Shown: positions 8,377 to 17,761, counted from the stretch's first letter. The stretch is DNA of 64,000 bases from Methylobacterium sp. Leaf112 (GCF_001423295.1 NZ_LMNG01000031.1:185863-249862), one strand, 5' to 3'. Numbers and translations: made by a program. The notes: a model not told the origin generated them from the sequence alone.

Positions 8377-11307
8377 GTGGCTGCCAGAGCTTCAGTCTCC
8401 ATGCCGAGACCCGTAACTTCGGCGACCGGAAACCTGTCGATGAGTCCCCCTCCGAACGCTTCTGCTCACCGGCGCGTCCGGTCGCCCCGAGCCGCATTCG
8501 AACGCGTCGGGCAGATGCTCGGGACCATCCGTGGCCGCATCACCGTCGCGTTCATCATCACCAGTACGATCACGGCGGTCCTCGGCCTGTCCGCCGCGTC
8601 CAGTATCCGGCGCGCGGACGAACTGGTCACCCGGACCTTCGACAACTCGCTCATGTCGATCAACTATGCACGCGCCGCCGCCGCGGACTTCGCCGGGATG
8701 CGTGCTGCGGATGCGCGCCGCTGGACGACAACCGATGTCGCCATGCGCAACGCCCTTAATCAGCGCGTCGCCGCCCTTCGACAATCCTACACGGAAAGCC
8801 TCGAGATCGCCGTGGACCGGGCCCAGTCGGTCCGCGCGAGCCGGGCCGCCGTCGCGGTGGCGGGCGCCGTCGAGGAATGGCTCGACGCGCGCCTGAAACT
8901 CTCGGACGGTCCGGGACAGACGATGGCTTGGGCGACCCTCGATCGGCACGCCGTGGCGGCGGAAGAGAACTTCGATCTCCTCATCAACTACACCGCCGGC
9001 GATGGCTTCACCTATCGGCAGGAGGCCCGGGCCGTCGTCGCGCGCGAGACGATGCTCAACCTCATCGGGACCTTCATCGCCATCCTGTTGTCCGGGACGG
9101 TCTCCTATGCCTTGGGCCGTCGCATCATCCGTCCCCTCGCCGACGCATCCCAGGTCGCATCCCGCATCGCGGCGGGCGATCTCAGCGGTGCCATTCCCGC
9201 CGGCAGCGCCGACGAGGTCGGTCGTCTCCTCGCCTCCATGGGCGTGATGCGCGACAACATCCGAAGCGCCATGGAGCAGGAGGTCGCCCAGCGCCTGACC
9301 GCCGAAGCCCATCTCGCCGATGCGCTCGAAACCTCGAAGGAGGGGATCGTGGTGGTCGATGCGGACGGGCGCGTCACCCTCACCAACGGTCAAGCGGAAT
9401 CGTATCTCGGCGTCGCGCCCGGTTCGCTCCCGCCCGGCACAACCGTGGCGCAGCTCGCCGCGGCATCCCCGGACCCGGCCAACCTCGCCCGCGCCTTGCT
9501 GCATCCCTCAGACGAACACGGCGAGCACCGCCTCGGCGACGGCCGCTGGCTGCGGATCGGCCGAAGCCGGACCCTGGACGGCGGATTCATGGCCGTACTC
9601 AGCGACATCACCCTGCTCAAGGATCAGGAATCCCGCCTCGTCTCGACGAACCTACGCCTGGATACGGCTCTCGACAACATGTCGCATGGCCTGTGCATGT
9701 TCGACGCCGACGGGCGGCTGACGGTGGTCAACCGCCGCTATTGCGAGATCTTCGATCTGCCTCAGGATGCCGCGATCCTCGGCCTCCGGCACGAGGCCCT
9801 CGTCGCCCTGGGCGGCGTCGCCGCCCTCGGTCAGGAAAGCGCACTGAGCAGCGAGGTCGGGACGATCCGGGGGAGGGATCTGAAGCATCTCAAGAACGGC
9901 CGGATCATCGCGATCTCGCACAAGGCCGTCGCCGGCGGCGGGATCGTTGCGACCTACGAGGATGTGACCGAGCGTCGTCAGGCGGAAGCGCGCATCGCCT
10001 TCATGGCCCGTCACGATGTGCTAACAGGCCTGCCGAACCGTTCGGTCTTCGTCGAACGCATCGACGAAGCCCTGGCCCATCTCGGACGCGGCAGCCGATT
10101 CTCCGTGCTCTGCCTCGACCTCGACCGGTTCAAGGAGGTCAACGATACTCTCGGGCATCCGGTGGGCGACGCGCTTCTGCGTGCCGTCGCCGAGCGCTTG
10201 AGCGCCTGCGTGCGCGAGGTCGACACGGTGGCGCGCCTCGGCGGCGACGAGTTCGCCATCATCCTCTGCGACATCCGTCGCCCGGACGATGCGACGATCC
10301 TTGCCCGCCGCATCGTCGAGGTGCTCAGCGCACCCTACACCCTCGACGGGCATCAGGTCAGCGTCGGCGTCAGCATCGGCATCTGCTTCGCACCGGGCGA
10401 CGGCACCACCTGCGACAAGCTCCTGAAGAACGCCGATGTCGCCCTGTACCGCGCCAAGGCCGATGGCCGGGGGACGTGGCGGTTCTTCGAGATCGACATG
10501 GACATCCGCCTCCAGGCGCGGCGGGCCCTCGAACTCGACCTACGCGAAGCCCTGGCCAACGGCGAGTTCCAGCTGCACTACCAGCCGATCTACGATTTCC
10601 GGGCCGGGCGCATCGGCGGGTTCGAAGCCCTGGTGCGCTGGATCCATCCGACGCGCGGCCTCGTCTCCCCGGGCGAATTCATCACGATCGCCGAGGAGAT
10701 CGGTCTCATCGTGCCGCTCGGCGCCTGGTGCCTGAAGACCGCCTGCGAGGAGGCCATGCGCTGGCCCGACGGCATCAAGGTCGCGGTCAACGTCTCGGCG
10801 GTGCAGTTCCGCGACGAGATCGTCGTCGCCTCCGTGCGCGAGGCTCTGACCGCAAGCCGGCTTCCCCCGGCGCGCCTCGAACTCGAGATCACCGAATCGG
10901 TCCTGCTCAAGGACAACGTCGCGACGCTGGCGACCCTGCACGCCCTGCGCCGCCTCGGCGTGCGCATCGCCATGGACGATTTCGGGACCGGCTACTCGTC
11001 CCTGAGCTACCTGCGCAGTTTCCCCTTCGACAAGATCAAGATCGACCAGTCCTTCGTGCGCGACATCACCCCCGATTCCGATTCCGGCCTCATTGTCAGG
11101 GCAGTGATCGGGCTCGGCGCGAGTCTCGGCATGCGCACGACCGGCGAAGGCATCGAAACGCAGACGCAGTTCGATCGCCTCAAGGCTGAAGGGTGCGACG
11201 AGGGACAGGGTTACCTCATCGCCAAGCCCGGCCCGGCCGCCACCGTGCCCGAGGTGATTGCGCGATGGTCGGATACACGCTCGCGCTCCGCTCGGGCCGT
11301 GGCCTGA
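8377..11307 (+). CDS. Membrane-bound GGDEF-EAL protein with HAMP and PAS domains
   Basis: A 976-residue cyclic-di-GMP signalling protein. Order: N-terminal tail, first membrane helix near residues 55-75 (ITVAFIITSTITAVLGLSA), a periplasmic helical sensor of about 150 residues, second helix near 230-245, HAMP linker, two PAS-like segments, the diguanylate cyclase domain with intact RLGGDEF near residue 621, and a phosphodiesterase domain with EALVRW near residue 750. The EAL domain keeps NVSAVQF, ITES and DDFGTGYSSL, so both halves look catalytically competent. GTG 8377 is the longest start; ATG codons at 8401, 8437 and 8515 are alternatives, and 8437 or 8515 would still leave the first helix. 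It is divergent from the cupredoxin. Confidence 0.9.
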   Translation: MAARASVSMPRPVTSATGNLSMSPPPNASAHRRVRSPRAAFERVGQMLGTIRGRITVAFIITSTITAVLGLSAASSIRRADELVTRTFDNSLMSINYARAAAADFAGMRAADARRWTTTDVAMRNALNQRVAALRQSYTESLEIAVDRAQSVRASRAAVAVAGAVEEWLDARLKLSDGPGQTMAWATLDRHAVAAEENFDLLINYTAGDGFTYRQEARAVVARETMLNLIGTFIAILLSGTVSYALGRRIIRPLADASQVASRIAAGDLSGAIPAGSADEVGRLLASMGVMRDNIRSAMEQEVAQRLTAEAHLADALETSKEGIVVVDADGRVTLTNGQAESYLGVAPGSLPPGTTVAQLAAASPDPANLARALLHPSDEHGEHRLGDGRWLRIGRSRTLDGGFMAVLSDITLLKDQESRLVSTNLRLDTALDNMSHGLCMFDADGRLTVVNRRYCEIFDLPQDAAILGLRHEALVALGGVAALGQESALSSEVGTIRGRDLKHLKNGRIIAISHKAVAGGGIVATYEDVTERRQAEARIAFMARHDVLTGLPNRSVFVERIDEALAHLGRGSRFSVLCLDLDRFKEVNDTLGHPVGDALLRAVAERLSACVREVDTVARLGGDEFAIILCDIRRPDDATILARRIVEVLSAPYTLDGHQVSVGVSIGICFAPGDGTTCDKLLKNADVALYRAKADGRGTWRFFEIDMDIRLQARRALELDLREALANGEFQLHYQPIYDFRAGRIGGFEALVRWIHPTRGLVSPGEFITIAEEIGLIVPLGAWCLKTACEEAMRWPDGIKVAVNVSAVQFRDEIVVASVREALTASRLPPARLELEITESVLLKDNVATLATLHALRRLGVRIAMDDFGTGYSSLSYLRSFPFDKIKIDQSFVRDITPDSDSGLIVRAVIGLGASLGMRTTGEGIETQTQFDRLKAEGCDEGQGYLIAKPGPAATVPEVIARWSDTRSRSARAVA

Positions 11308-11323
11308 GGCGAGACGGGACGAG

Positions 11324-13330
11324 ATGGCGAACTATGTGCTCGAAGGGCCGAAATTCGGCTCGCCCACCCTCGGGACGACGGGCGGGACGGTGACCTGGGC
11401 GGTGGATGCCACCGTGCCCGCCGCCTTCGTCGAGACGCTGACCCGGGCCTTCGCGGACTGGTCGGCCTACGCCAACATCCGGTTCACCCAAGTCGCCTCC
11501 GTGGCGAGCGCCACCATCGACGTCGGCTTTGCCGCCATCGACGGTCTGTCCAACGTTCTCGGCGACGCGAACTACAGCTTTCGCGGGCCCCAGATGCTCT
11601 CGGCCGCGATCCGCTTCGACAGCGGCGAGGGGTGGCACGCCAGCGGAAGCGGCGTCGTCAGTCAGAGCAACGTCAGCTTCTTCGTCGTCGCGGTCCACGA
11701 GATCGGCCACGCCATCGGGCTCGGCCACTCCGACGCGACGCCGTCGATCATGAACACCTACGTGAATCGCACGGTCGCGGACCTGCAGGCCTCCGACATC
11801 GACGGCATTCGGGCACTCTACGGCCCGGCGGGCCGGGTCTTCGACGGGACCGCCTCCATGACGGTTGCCCGCGACGAGCCCGTCACCCTGGCGGTGAGCC
11901 CCGGAACCTTCGTCGCCGCCACGGAGGCGGGCGGCGCCGTGACCCTGACCTTCGCGGAGGGCCGAACCCTCACGGTGGGCGGCACGAGCCTCGTCCCGGC
12001 GGGCCTGGCCGAACTCGCCTTCGCCGACGGCGACGTGCGCGTCGGCGGCGATGGGGTCGCGGTGAGCAGCGGCAAGGCGAATGCCCTGATTCTCGGTGGC
12101 GCCGGCGGCGGATCGATCAGCAACGTCGTCGATCCGGCCCTGGCGCCCGGCACGCACATCCTCTTCGGCGGCTTCGGCTTGGCCGACCCGAACGACGGGG
12201 CCGACACCATCACGTTCGGCGGCAAGGGCTCCTGGGGGGTCTTCGGCAATGCCGGGGCCGACAGCCTGCAGCAGGGCTCGGCCGCCTTCGATGCGCAGAG
12301 CTACGTCTCGGTCTTCGGCGGGCGCGACGACGACACCCTCCGCGTCGCCGACACCCGCAACCTCGACGCCAAGATGGCGATCTACGGCGGCGAGGGCACC
12401 GACACGATCCGGGTCTTCAACACCGGGGCCAACGCCGCCACCGCCATCTTCGGCGGGCAGGGCGCGGCCGACCCCACGGACGCGGCCGACACCATTGCGT
12501 TCGCGGGCGGCGGCCGCGTCACGATCTTCGGCAATGGCGGCGACGATTCCATCACCGTCGGAACGGGCGCCGACCTCGACACCACCACCGTGGCGGCGGT
12601 CTACGGCGGTGCCGGAACCGACACCCTCGTGTACGATGCCGGCCAGACCCGCACCGTGGCCTCGCTGTTCGGCGGTGAGGGCGGCGACGGGATCCGGGTG
12701 CACAACACCGGCACCACGGTGATCTACGGCGACACCGCCGCCGCCGACCCGGCCGGCGGCAACGACACCATCGCGTTCACGGGTTCGGGGATCGTGACGA
12801 TCTACGCCACCGGCGGCGACGACACCGTGGCGGTTTCGGTCGAGCGCGCCGACGCGGCCAACGCCTTCGCCATCCACGGCGGCTCCGGCAACGACAGCCT
12901 CAGCCTCGCGGCCGCCGCGCCCGGCAGCCTCGCGCAGGGGAGCTTCACCCTCGCGACGGGCGCCGGCGCCGATACCGTCACGCTGCGCACGGACGTGACC
13001 GCCGGCGCGGGTGCCATCGTGACCATCGCCGACTTCACCCTCGGCGAAGACCGCCTCGTCCTCATCGGTGCCGGTGCGGCTGGCCCCCTGCACGTGTCCC
13101 TCACGCTGCCGGGCTCCCTCCAGGACGCCCTCGACCGCGCCGCCGCAGCGGCGTCGGCCAACGGCGCGAGCGCCAACGGTTTTGGGGTGGTCGTCTATGC
13201 CGGCGACGCGTATCTCGTGCACAACGTTGCCGCCGACACGCGCTTCACCGTATCGGTCGATCAGGTGATCCGCCTGATCGGGGTGACGGACCTGCCGGGG
13301 CTGGCGGGTGCGACGAGTATCGCGGCGTGA
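11324..13330 (+). CDS. Matrixin-type zinc metalloprotease with degenerate RTX-like repeat tail
   Basis: A 668-residue probable secreted protease. Residues 1-165 form a metzincin/matrixin domain: HEIGHAIGLGH (His125, His129, His135, catalytic Glu126) followed by the Met-turn SIMNTY. The rest is built of glycine- and aspartate-rich repeats of the style FGGxGxxDPxDxADTI and IFGNGGDDSI, resembling calcium-binding RTX/beta-roll units but irregular. The C-terminus (residues about 560-668) is like the M10 peptidase C-terminal beta-roll used as a type I secretion signal. There is no N-terminal signal peptide, which agrees with type I export. ATG 11324 follows GGGACGAG. No ABC/membrane-fusion exporter genes lie nearby. 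It starts 16 bases after the GGDEF-EAL gene, possibly co-transcribed. Confidence 0.83.
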   Translation: MANYVLEGPKFGSPTLGTTGGTVTWAVDATVPAAFVETLTRAFADWSAYANIRFTQVASVASATIDVGFAAIDGLSNVLGDANYSFRGPQMLSAAIRFDSGEGWHASGSGVVSQSNVSFFVVAVHEIGHAIGLGHSDATPSIMNTYVNRTVADLQASDIDGIRALYGPAGRVFDGTASMTVARDEPVTLAVSPGTFVAATEAGGAVTLTFAEGRTLTVGGTSLVPAGLAELAFADGDVRVGGDGVAVSSGKANALILGGAGGGSISNVVDPALAPGTHILFGGFGLADPNDGADTITFGGKGSWGVFGNAGADSLQQGSAAFDAQSYVSVFGGRDDDTLRVADTRNLDAKMAIYGGEGTDTIRVFNTGANAATAIFGGQGAADPTDAADTIAFAGGGRVTIFGNGGDDSITVGTGADLDTTTVAAVYGGAGTDTLVYDAGQTRTVASLFGGEGGDGIRVHNTGTTVIYGDTAAADPAGGNDTIAFTGSGIVTIYATGGDDTVAVSVERADAANAFAIHGGSGNDSLSLAAAAPGSLAQGSFTLATGAGADTVTLRTDVTAGAGAIVTIADFTLGEDRLVLIGAGAAGPLHVSLTLPGSLQDALDRAAAAASANGASANGFGVVVYAGDAYLVHNVAADTRFTVSVDQVIRLIGVTDLPGLAGATSIAA

Positions 13331-13389
13331 TCTGATCTGCCTGCCTTAGCCGACTGAGGTTGGCGGGGCCGGATCACCGGCTCCGGCTT

Positions 13390-14229
13390 TCAGGCAGGCA
13401 GATGGGCCTGAACAGTCCTGGCGCGCGCCATGATCTCGCGAACAGCGGGCGCGAAACGTAGCGCGCTGTCATCGAAGACTTCATTACGATCGTGCGCCGC
13501 GAACATGCTCTGGAAGCGTTGCTCGGAGGCCAACTTCTCATCGTCGACTCCAAAGTAACCCCGTCCCGCTTTCACCCGATACTCCGCTGCCGAGCGTGTA
13601 TGGTAATGGTTGATCCGCAGGCGGGTGTGACTCGCCGTCTTGTGCTCGAAAAAGCCGTAGGGCGGATCGAGATGGAGAGGACACTTCGCGTCGTCGACCA
13701 TTCCGGCAGCCGGCGCCACGAGATGGGAGGAGTAGACCTTGACGATCTTCGCCGCGCGGACGACGCTCTTGATATGCCGGTTGAATGTAAAGTTGTCTTC
13801 CGCCCGGCGCTGATAGGCCTCGATCACGAGCCCCGGTTGGCCCTCGATATGCCCTGACGAACCGTAGATGTGCCAATGCACGCCGATCCCATCGACATCC
13901 GGCATCGCCGCCAGCGTCTCGCGCAAGTCCATTCCGTCAGTGGGGTACAGGAACTCATCGGCATCGATGAAAGCCAGCCACTCGGTGCGGTCGCGGTATC
14001 GGGTGGCCACATGCTCGTACATCGCCACCTGCGTGCCGGGGCCGGGCCAATCGATCAGATCGACCTTGTCGGCCGCCCCAAACCCCCGGATTATGTCCGC
14101 GGTCCCATCCGTGCTGCCGTTGTCGATGATCACCAACCGATCGAAGCCCGCCGCAATGTGGAAGGCCATCCACTCATGGATGATGGGCGCCTCATCCTTT
14201 ACGGTGCAGCAGGCGGTGAGGTAATCCAT
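13390..14229 (-). CDS. Family 2/92-like glycosyltransferase
   Basis: A 279-residue cytoplasmic GT-A fold enzyme. It begins with YLTACCTVKDEAPIIHEW, typical of the Glyco_tranf_2_4/GT92-like group, then IIDNGSTDGT and the metal-binding FIDADEFLYP. The middle DGIGVHWHIYGSSGH and HYHTRSAAEY segments are conserved in this group, which transfers sugars in capsule or exopolysaccharide synthesis. Base composition is lower in GC than the protease next door but not as AT-rich as the three genes beyond it. It is convergent with the metalloprotease gene and marks the left side of the glycan islet. Confidence 0.82.
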   Translation of the reverse strand: MDYLTACCTVKDEAPIIHEWMAFHIAAGFDRLVIIDNGSTDGTADIIRGFGAADKVDLIDWPGPGTQVAMYEHVATRYRDRTEWLAFIDADEFLYPTDGMDLRETLAAMPDVDGIGVHWHIYGSSGHIEGQPGLVIEAYQRRAEDNFTFNRHIKSVVRAAKIVKVYSSHLVAPAAGMVDDAKCPLHLDPPYGFFEHKTASHTRLRINHYHTRSAAEYRVKAGRGYFGVDDEKLASEQRFQSMFAAHDRNEVFDDSALRFAPAVREIMARARTVQAHLPA

Positions 14230-14537
14230 CGAGCAGGCTCCGAAGGCGCCCTTATGGCGCTCAATCCAGTACGCCGACCATAGCCCGCACTTGGCCGATT
14301 GTCAGGCCTTGAAAGACGCTTCGCTTAGATAAAGCTGGGTCGCAAAGAGCTGATAAATGTGATCCCGCATGAGATCGAAAGCTTAAAGGAGATATTTTGT
14401 TATTTTCGAAGTTGATACGCTCCTGGCAGAAAAAACTCGTCGATGACCACAGAAAGCATGTTTGGGTCCGCTATGTAACTTCCTCCTTACCCGCCAATCA
14501 ATTATCATAGGCAATCAGCGACGCCTTTCTACGTAGT
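14230..14537. other. AT-rich intergenic stretch, left edge of glycan islet
   Basis: About 300 bases between two divergent glycosyltransferase genes. GC content drops visibly from about position 14,300. I see no supported gene, transposase remnant or direct repeat of the tRNA end here. It probably holds promoters for both flanking genes. Confidence 0.5.
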
Positions 14538-15686
14538 TTGAAAGTTTTCCATACGATGTCCGCCTTAAGTAAATGCAGCGCCATTCACGGCAATATTTTC
14601 TACTCTGCAATAAATCCTCTTGCGGTTGCCTTCGAAAACGCGCTCGTTTCTCCAAGAAACCCGTTAATTTCATTTGACGACGACCATAAATGGGGCGTCT
14701 ATACGAGTAGTGGCGCCAATATATCATTAGCAGCTTACCGTCGAGGCCCCCATCAAGATAGAGTTGGACAATCACAGACGATCAATTTGGCCGCCGAATC
14801 AACTGTCAATACCGGTGAATGTATGCATATCTACATCGGTCCACAAATATTTCACCATGGGCATTTTTTATTAACAAGTCTATCTAGACTTTGGCCTTTA
14901 TTAAAAATTCCGCATAGAAATTTCAAGCTGATTTATCATGGTGATCATGACATAAAGACAATTTGCGATCACATACCAATTGCAAATGCAACCCTAAAAG
15001 CGTTTGGCCTAAGTCCAGAACATTTCATTCGACCTATAGCACCAACCGTCTTTGAGCAGCTATTCATTCCAGCGCCGAGCTTTGAAGAAACAAATAGTGC
15101 TCATCAAATTCATAGTGATGTGGGTACAAAAATTGGCAAATTTCTCAAATCTGGCCAGTCACTTCGAGCATTCATGCGTCCAGTCATGCTGTCAAAAACA
15201 AAATTAGCGTCTGGTGTTGGGAGATTTTCGAATGAAGATGAAATCACCAATGTTCTTTCGCGAAAAGGCGTAGAAATTATTTATCCAGAAACTCTTTCAT
15301 TAGCCGAACAAATAAATGTTTTTGAAACGGCGCCTGCGGTAGTATCCTATGCAGGGTCAGCGTTACACACATCCTTATTAACTGAAAAATCCGCAACAAT
15401 TATTGGTTTGAATTTAGGTGAAGTTATGGGATCGAGCCAAATTCTAGTCGATGCTCTTAAAGGAAACAATGCCGAATATTTTTATCCAACTCATACGAGG
15501 AAATCTTTCTCCGGGACGACCTTCGCCGCAACGCTACGGGTGGATGATCCGATCGGTGTCGCAGACGCAATTTTGCGCGAAATTGATCTGAAAACTAATT
15601 GGCGAGCGCGTCTGAAAAATTTCAATCGTAAACTCGATCCATTAAAAAGCCTGGCTTACCCAGGCGTTCAATCTTTATGGCCATGA
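14538..15686 (+). CDS. GT61-family (DUF563) glycosyltransferase
   Basis: A 382-residue protein of the DUF563/GT61 group, enzymes that add xylose, GlcNAc or other sugars. Supporting features are the central YIGPQIFHHGHFLLTSLSRLWPL segment, with the family's conserved histidine region, and the C-terminal LSLAEQINVFETAPAVVSYAGSALHT, where GT61 members carry the conserved (E/Q)Q...F..A..(V/I)...GSAL. Codon and base use are strikingly AT-rich (ATA, AAA, TTA codons) compared with genes on either side of the islet. The frame opens at TTG 14538; ATG 14556 (MSALSK) is an equally possible start, and neither has a strong ribosome binding site. Confidence 0.72.
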   Translation: MKVFHTMSALSKCSAIHGNIFYSAINPLAVAFENALVSPRNPLISFDDDHKWGVYTSSGANISLAAYRRGPHQDRVGQSQTINLAAESTVNTGECMHIYIGPQIFHHGHFLLTSLSRLWPLLKIPHRNFKLIYHGDHDIKTICDHIPIANATLKAFGLSPEHFIRPIAPTVFEQLFIPAPSFEETNSAHQIHSDVGTKIGKFLKSGQSLRAFMRPVMLSKTKLASGVGRFSNEDEITNVLSRKGVEIIYPETLSLAEQINVFETAPAVVSYAGSALHTSLLTEKSATIIGLNLGEVMGSSQILVDALKGNNAEYFYPTHTRKSFSGTTFAATLRVDDPIGVADAILREIDLKTNWRARLKNFNRKLDPLKSLAYPGVQSLWP

Positions 15687-15797
15687 ATTTGTCTTCGAGT
15701 TAGAACATGAGAAGCAGGATCGCAAACCAGGAACACTGCTAAGCGACCAAATAGCAGTCGCAAGCTCGTTGAACAAAGAGGATGTGAGGTTGTTAAA

Positions 15798-16682
15798 GTG
15801 AAAGTCGAAGACGTTATCAAACGACATACAAAAGTAAAAATGATTGGATCTCCGGGATTTCCCCTCCCATTGGGAGAGTACGTTGAGTACTCATCAGAAA
15901 AAACCGAAGATCTTGAAGCGTTGAGATCCCTCGGGATCAATGTTTCTGGATCTGGCGGTCACAACACCGTATGGGTAGAGAGCGGCTTTCGAACAAATTC
16001 GTTTGAAATAGGGTTTCACAGTAATTCTGAAAATTACATCGTCATTGGGTCAGGATTCACCCTTGGCGGCAGGATAGATTTTCTGTGCAATCGGAGCACT
16101 GCCTTTATTGGAGGCGGAAATGTGCAGCGTATCACTATACTATGCGATGGAAGCGATTCTGTATTCTACTGTGGACCAAACTCGTATATTGGCGACATGA
16201 CGTGTTGGATTCAGGGACAGTACCGAACTTTGTCGATTGGAGAAGATTGTATGTTTGGATGGAAGATAGCCATCCGAACTGGTGACTTTCACGGAATGTA
16301 TGATTTAGAAACAAAAAAAATACTAAACCCCCCCGATGATACAACTATAGGGCCACATGTATGGCTTACAAACAGTATTCAAATCATGAAGGGAATTACC
16401 ATTGGTTCTGGCGCCGTAATAGGTGCGGGTTCGATTGTAACAAAAAACATTGCGGGATCATGCCTCGCTGCCGGATCTCCGGTGAAAATACTACGCCGGA
16501 ACATTGGCTGGTCGCGTGATGCAAACCCGTCGCTTGATTATATGGCCGAGCTTGGATCCCGCCTATACATGGTTACTGCAAAACAGAGTGAAACGACTAA
16601 GTTAGCTCGTCCGCTTGGCGTAACAAAGATTATTGCTGCTTTGAAGAAACTTGCTTTTTTTAGAAAAACAGACGTGGCCTAA
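15798..16682 (+). CDS. Left-handed beta-helix (hexapeptide) acyltransferase
   Basis: A 294-residue protein of the LbH acetyltransferase superfamily. The middle and C-terminal parts contain repeating hexapeptide turns (IVIGSGFTLGG, AFIGGGNVQR, TIGPHVWLTNSIQIMKGITIGSGAVIGAGSIVTKN) and end with the typical SCLAAGSPVKILRRNIGW cap. HGMYD within TGDFHGMYD could provide the catalytic histidine. Members transfer acetyl or similar groups to sugars. The start is GTG 15798 with GAGG about 10 bases upstream. Base composition is AT-rich like the GT61 gene 111 bases upstream on the same strand, and I infer the two act on the same surface glycan. Confidence 0.8.
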   Translation: MKVEDVIKRHTKVKMIGSPGFPLPLGEYVEYSSEKTEDLEALRSLGINVSGSGGHNTVWVESGFRTNSFEIGFHSNSENYIVIGSGFTLGGRIDFLCNRSTAFIGGGNVQRITILCDGSDSVFYCGPNSYIGDMTCWIQGQYRTLSIGEDCMFGWKIAIRTGDFHGMYDLETKKILNPPDDTTIGPHVWLTNSIQIMKGITIGSGAVIGAGSIVTKNIAGSCLAAGSPVKILRRNIGWSRDANPSLDYMAELGSRLYMVTAKQSETTKLARPLGVTKIIAALKKLAFFRKTDVA

Positions 16683-16981
16683 AATCACTTATTGCTATAT
16701 CAGACCTATCAAACTAAATAAATTTTACTAAGAACAAGAATGATATAAAATACCACGCAAAAGTAAGCTGTCCAATATTCTCAGACAGAAATTTCATATG
16801 AAATAAGTCAACACACATTTTCTTCATAAGCACGCGCTTGAACGCGCTCATGCAGCAACCGTTAAACGGTAAATTTTCGAAGGCAAGCGAGGTTGCCTTA
16901 TCATTCAAAATCGACTGAGATGTCGGACAGTCGCAACGATATGCGGCAGGTTCTGTGAATTGTCTATTTCAAGGAAACTTC
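16683..16981. other. AT-rich spacer without a supported gene
   Basis: Roughly 300 bases, very AT-rich. A minus-strand open frame (16714-16908) encodes a 64-residue hydrophobic-ended peptide, but with no ribosome binding site or recognisable family. I regard it as spacer and probably promoter for the methyltransferase. Confidence 0.4.
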
Positions 16982-17671
16982 ATGTCCGAAAAGCCGGCAA
17001 ATATGCGTCAGCATTTAATCGATACTCTTTGGCGTGGCCAGGATCCATTCGCTGGTTTTCCTCGGCGTCTGTATGCAGATACACCTAACGAGTTGGCTCA
17101 TGGTCCGCATCCCTATCTCTTGGAAGCTATCGACAACGCCAAGCCAACGGTTGCAGTTGAAATCGGCGTCTGGAAGGGCGCTTCCTCAATCGCAATGGCA
17201 AAACGTATGAAGGAGATTGGACTAGTTGGCGGAGTAATGCTGTCTATTGATACTTGGCTCGGTGCCTGGGATCACTGGTTCAACGACGATTGGTATCCTG
17301 GACTTGCTTTTGAGCATGGGCAGCCCATGCTTATGCGAACTTTTATGGCAAACGTTCTAGCAACAAATACCGAGGACGTGATTCTTCCGATTCCACTCGA
17401 TAGCGTCAATGCAAATGAAGTTTTTCGGCGCTCAAATCTTCAGGTAGATGTCATCCATATTGATGGCGGCCATGATTATCGAGCTGTGATGTCCGATCTG
17501 GAGGCTTGGTGGCCATTAGTACGCCCCGGCGGTTGGGTAGTCGGAGACGACTACGTTCACGACGGAAACTGGCCCGGGGTACGGCAAGCCTTCGATGAAT
17601 TCTACGAAAAGAGGGGGTTGTTTCCATTTGAGCACGGCGGCGCCAAATGTCGAATACAAAAGCCAGTTTGA
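16982..17671 (+). CDS. SAM-dependent methyltransferase (Methyltransf_24 type)
   Basis: A 229-residue class I methyltransferase. The SAM-binding motif I is VAVEIGVWKGASSIAMAK, the acidic motif II region is MLSIDTWLG, and the metal-site style VDVIHIDGGHDY followed by VRPGGWVVGDDY is typical of the CmcI/Methyltransf_24 group that O-methylates sugars or small molecules. The start ATG 16982 is set by AAGGA eight bases upstream. Composition is intermediate between the AT-rich pair before it and the GC-rich genes after the tRNA. Being next to glycan genes, it may methylate a surface sugar; that is inference. Confidence 0.8.
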   Translation: MSEKPANMRQHLIDTLWRGQDPFAGFPRRLYADTPNELAHGPHPYLLEAIDNAKPTVAVEIGVWKGASSIAMAKRMKEIGLVGGVMLSIDTWLGAWDHWFNDDWYPGLAFEHGQPMLMRTFMANVLATNTEDVILPIPLDSVNANEVFRRSNLQVDVIHIDGGHDYRAVMSDLEAWWPLVRPGGWVVGDDYVHDGNWPGVRQAFDEFYEKRGLFPFEHGGAKCRIQKPV

Positions 17672-17685
17672 AAAAGAGAAATTAG

Positions 17686-17761
17686 TGGTGCCGCAAGAGG
17701 GATTCGAACCCCCGACCCCCTCATTACGAATGAGGTGCTCTACCAGCTGAGCTATTGCGGC
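17686..17761 (-). tRNA. tRNA-Thr (anticodon CGT)
   Basis: Folds as a canonical 76-base tRNA with encoded CCA. Acceptor stem GCCGCAA pairs with TTGCGGC, the anticodon stem CCTCA/TGAGG encloses loop TTCGTAA giving anticodon CGT, which reads ACG (Thr), and the T-loop is GGTTCGAATCC. The 3' end faces the AT-rich islet, which starts within 15 bases, the usual geometry for integration into a tRNA 3' end. Confidence 0.95.

Noticed and set aside
14230..14540. Search for a duplicate of the tRNA-Thr 3' end (att site) at the left edge of the islet
   Set aside because: No copy of the TTGCGGCACCA-like sequence was seen, so no attachment-site pair is claimed.
16714..16908. A 64-codon minus-strand frame in the islet
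   Set aside because: No ribosome binding site, no family, AT-rich spacer; probably chance.
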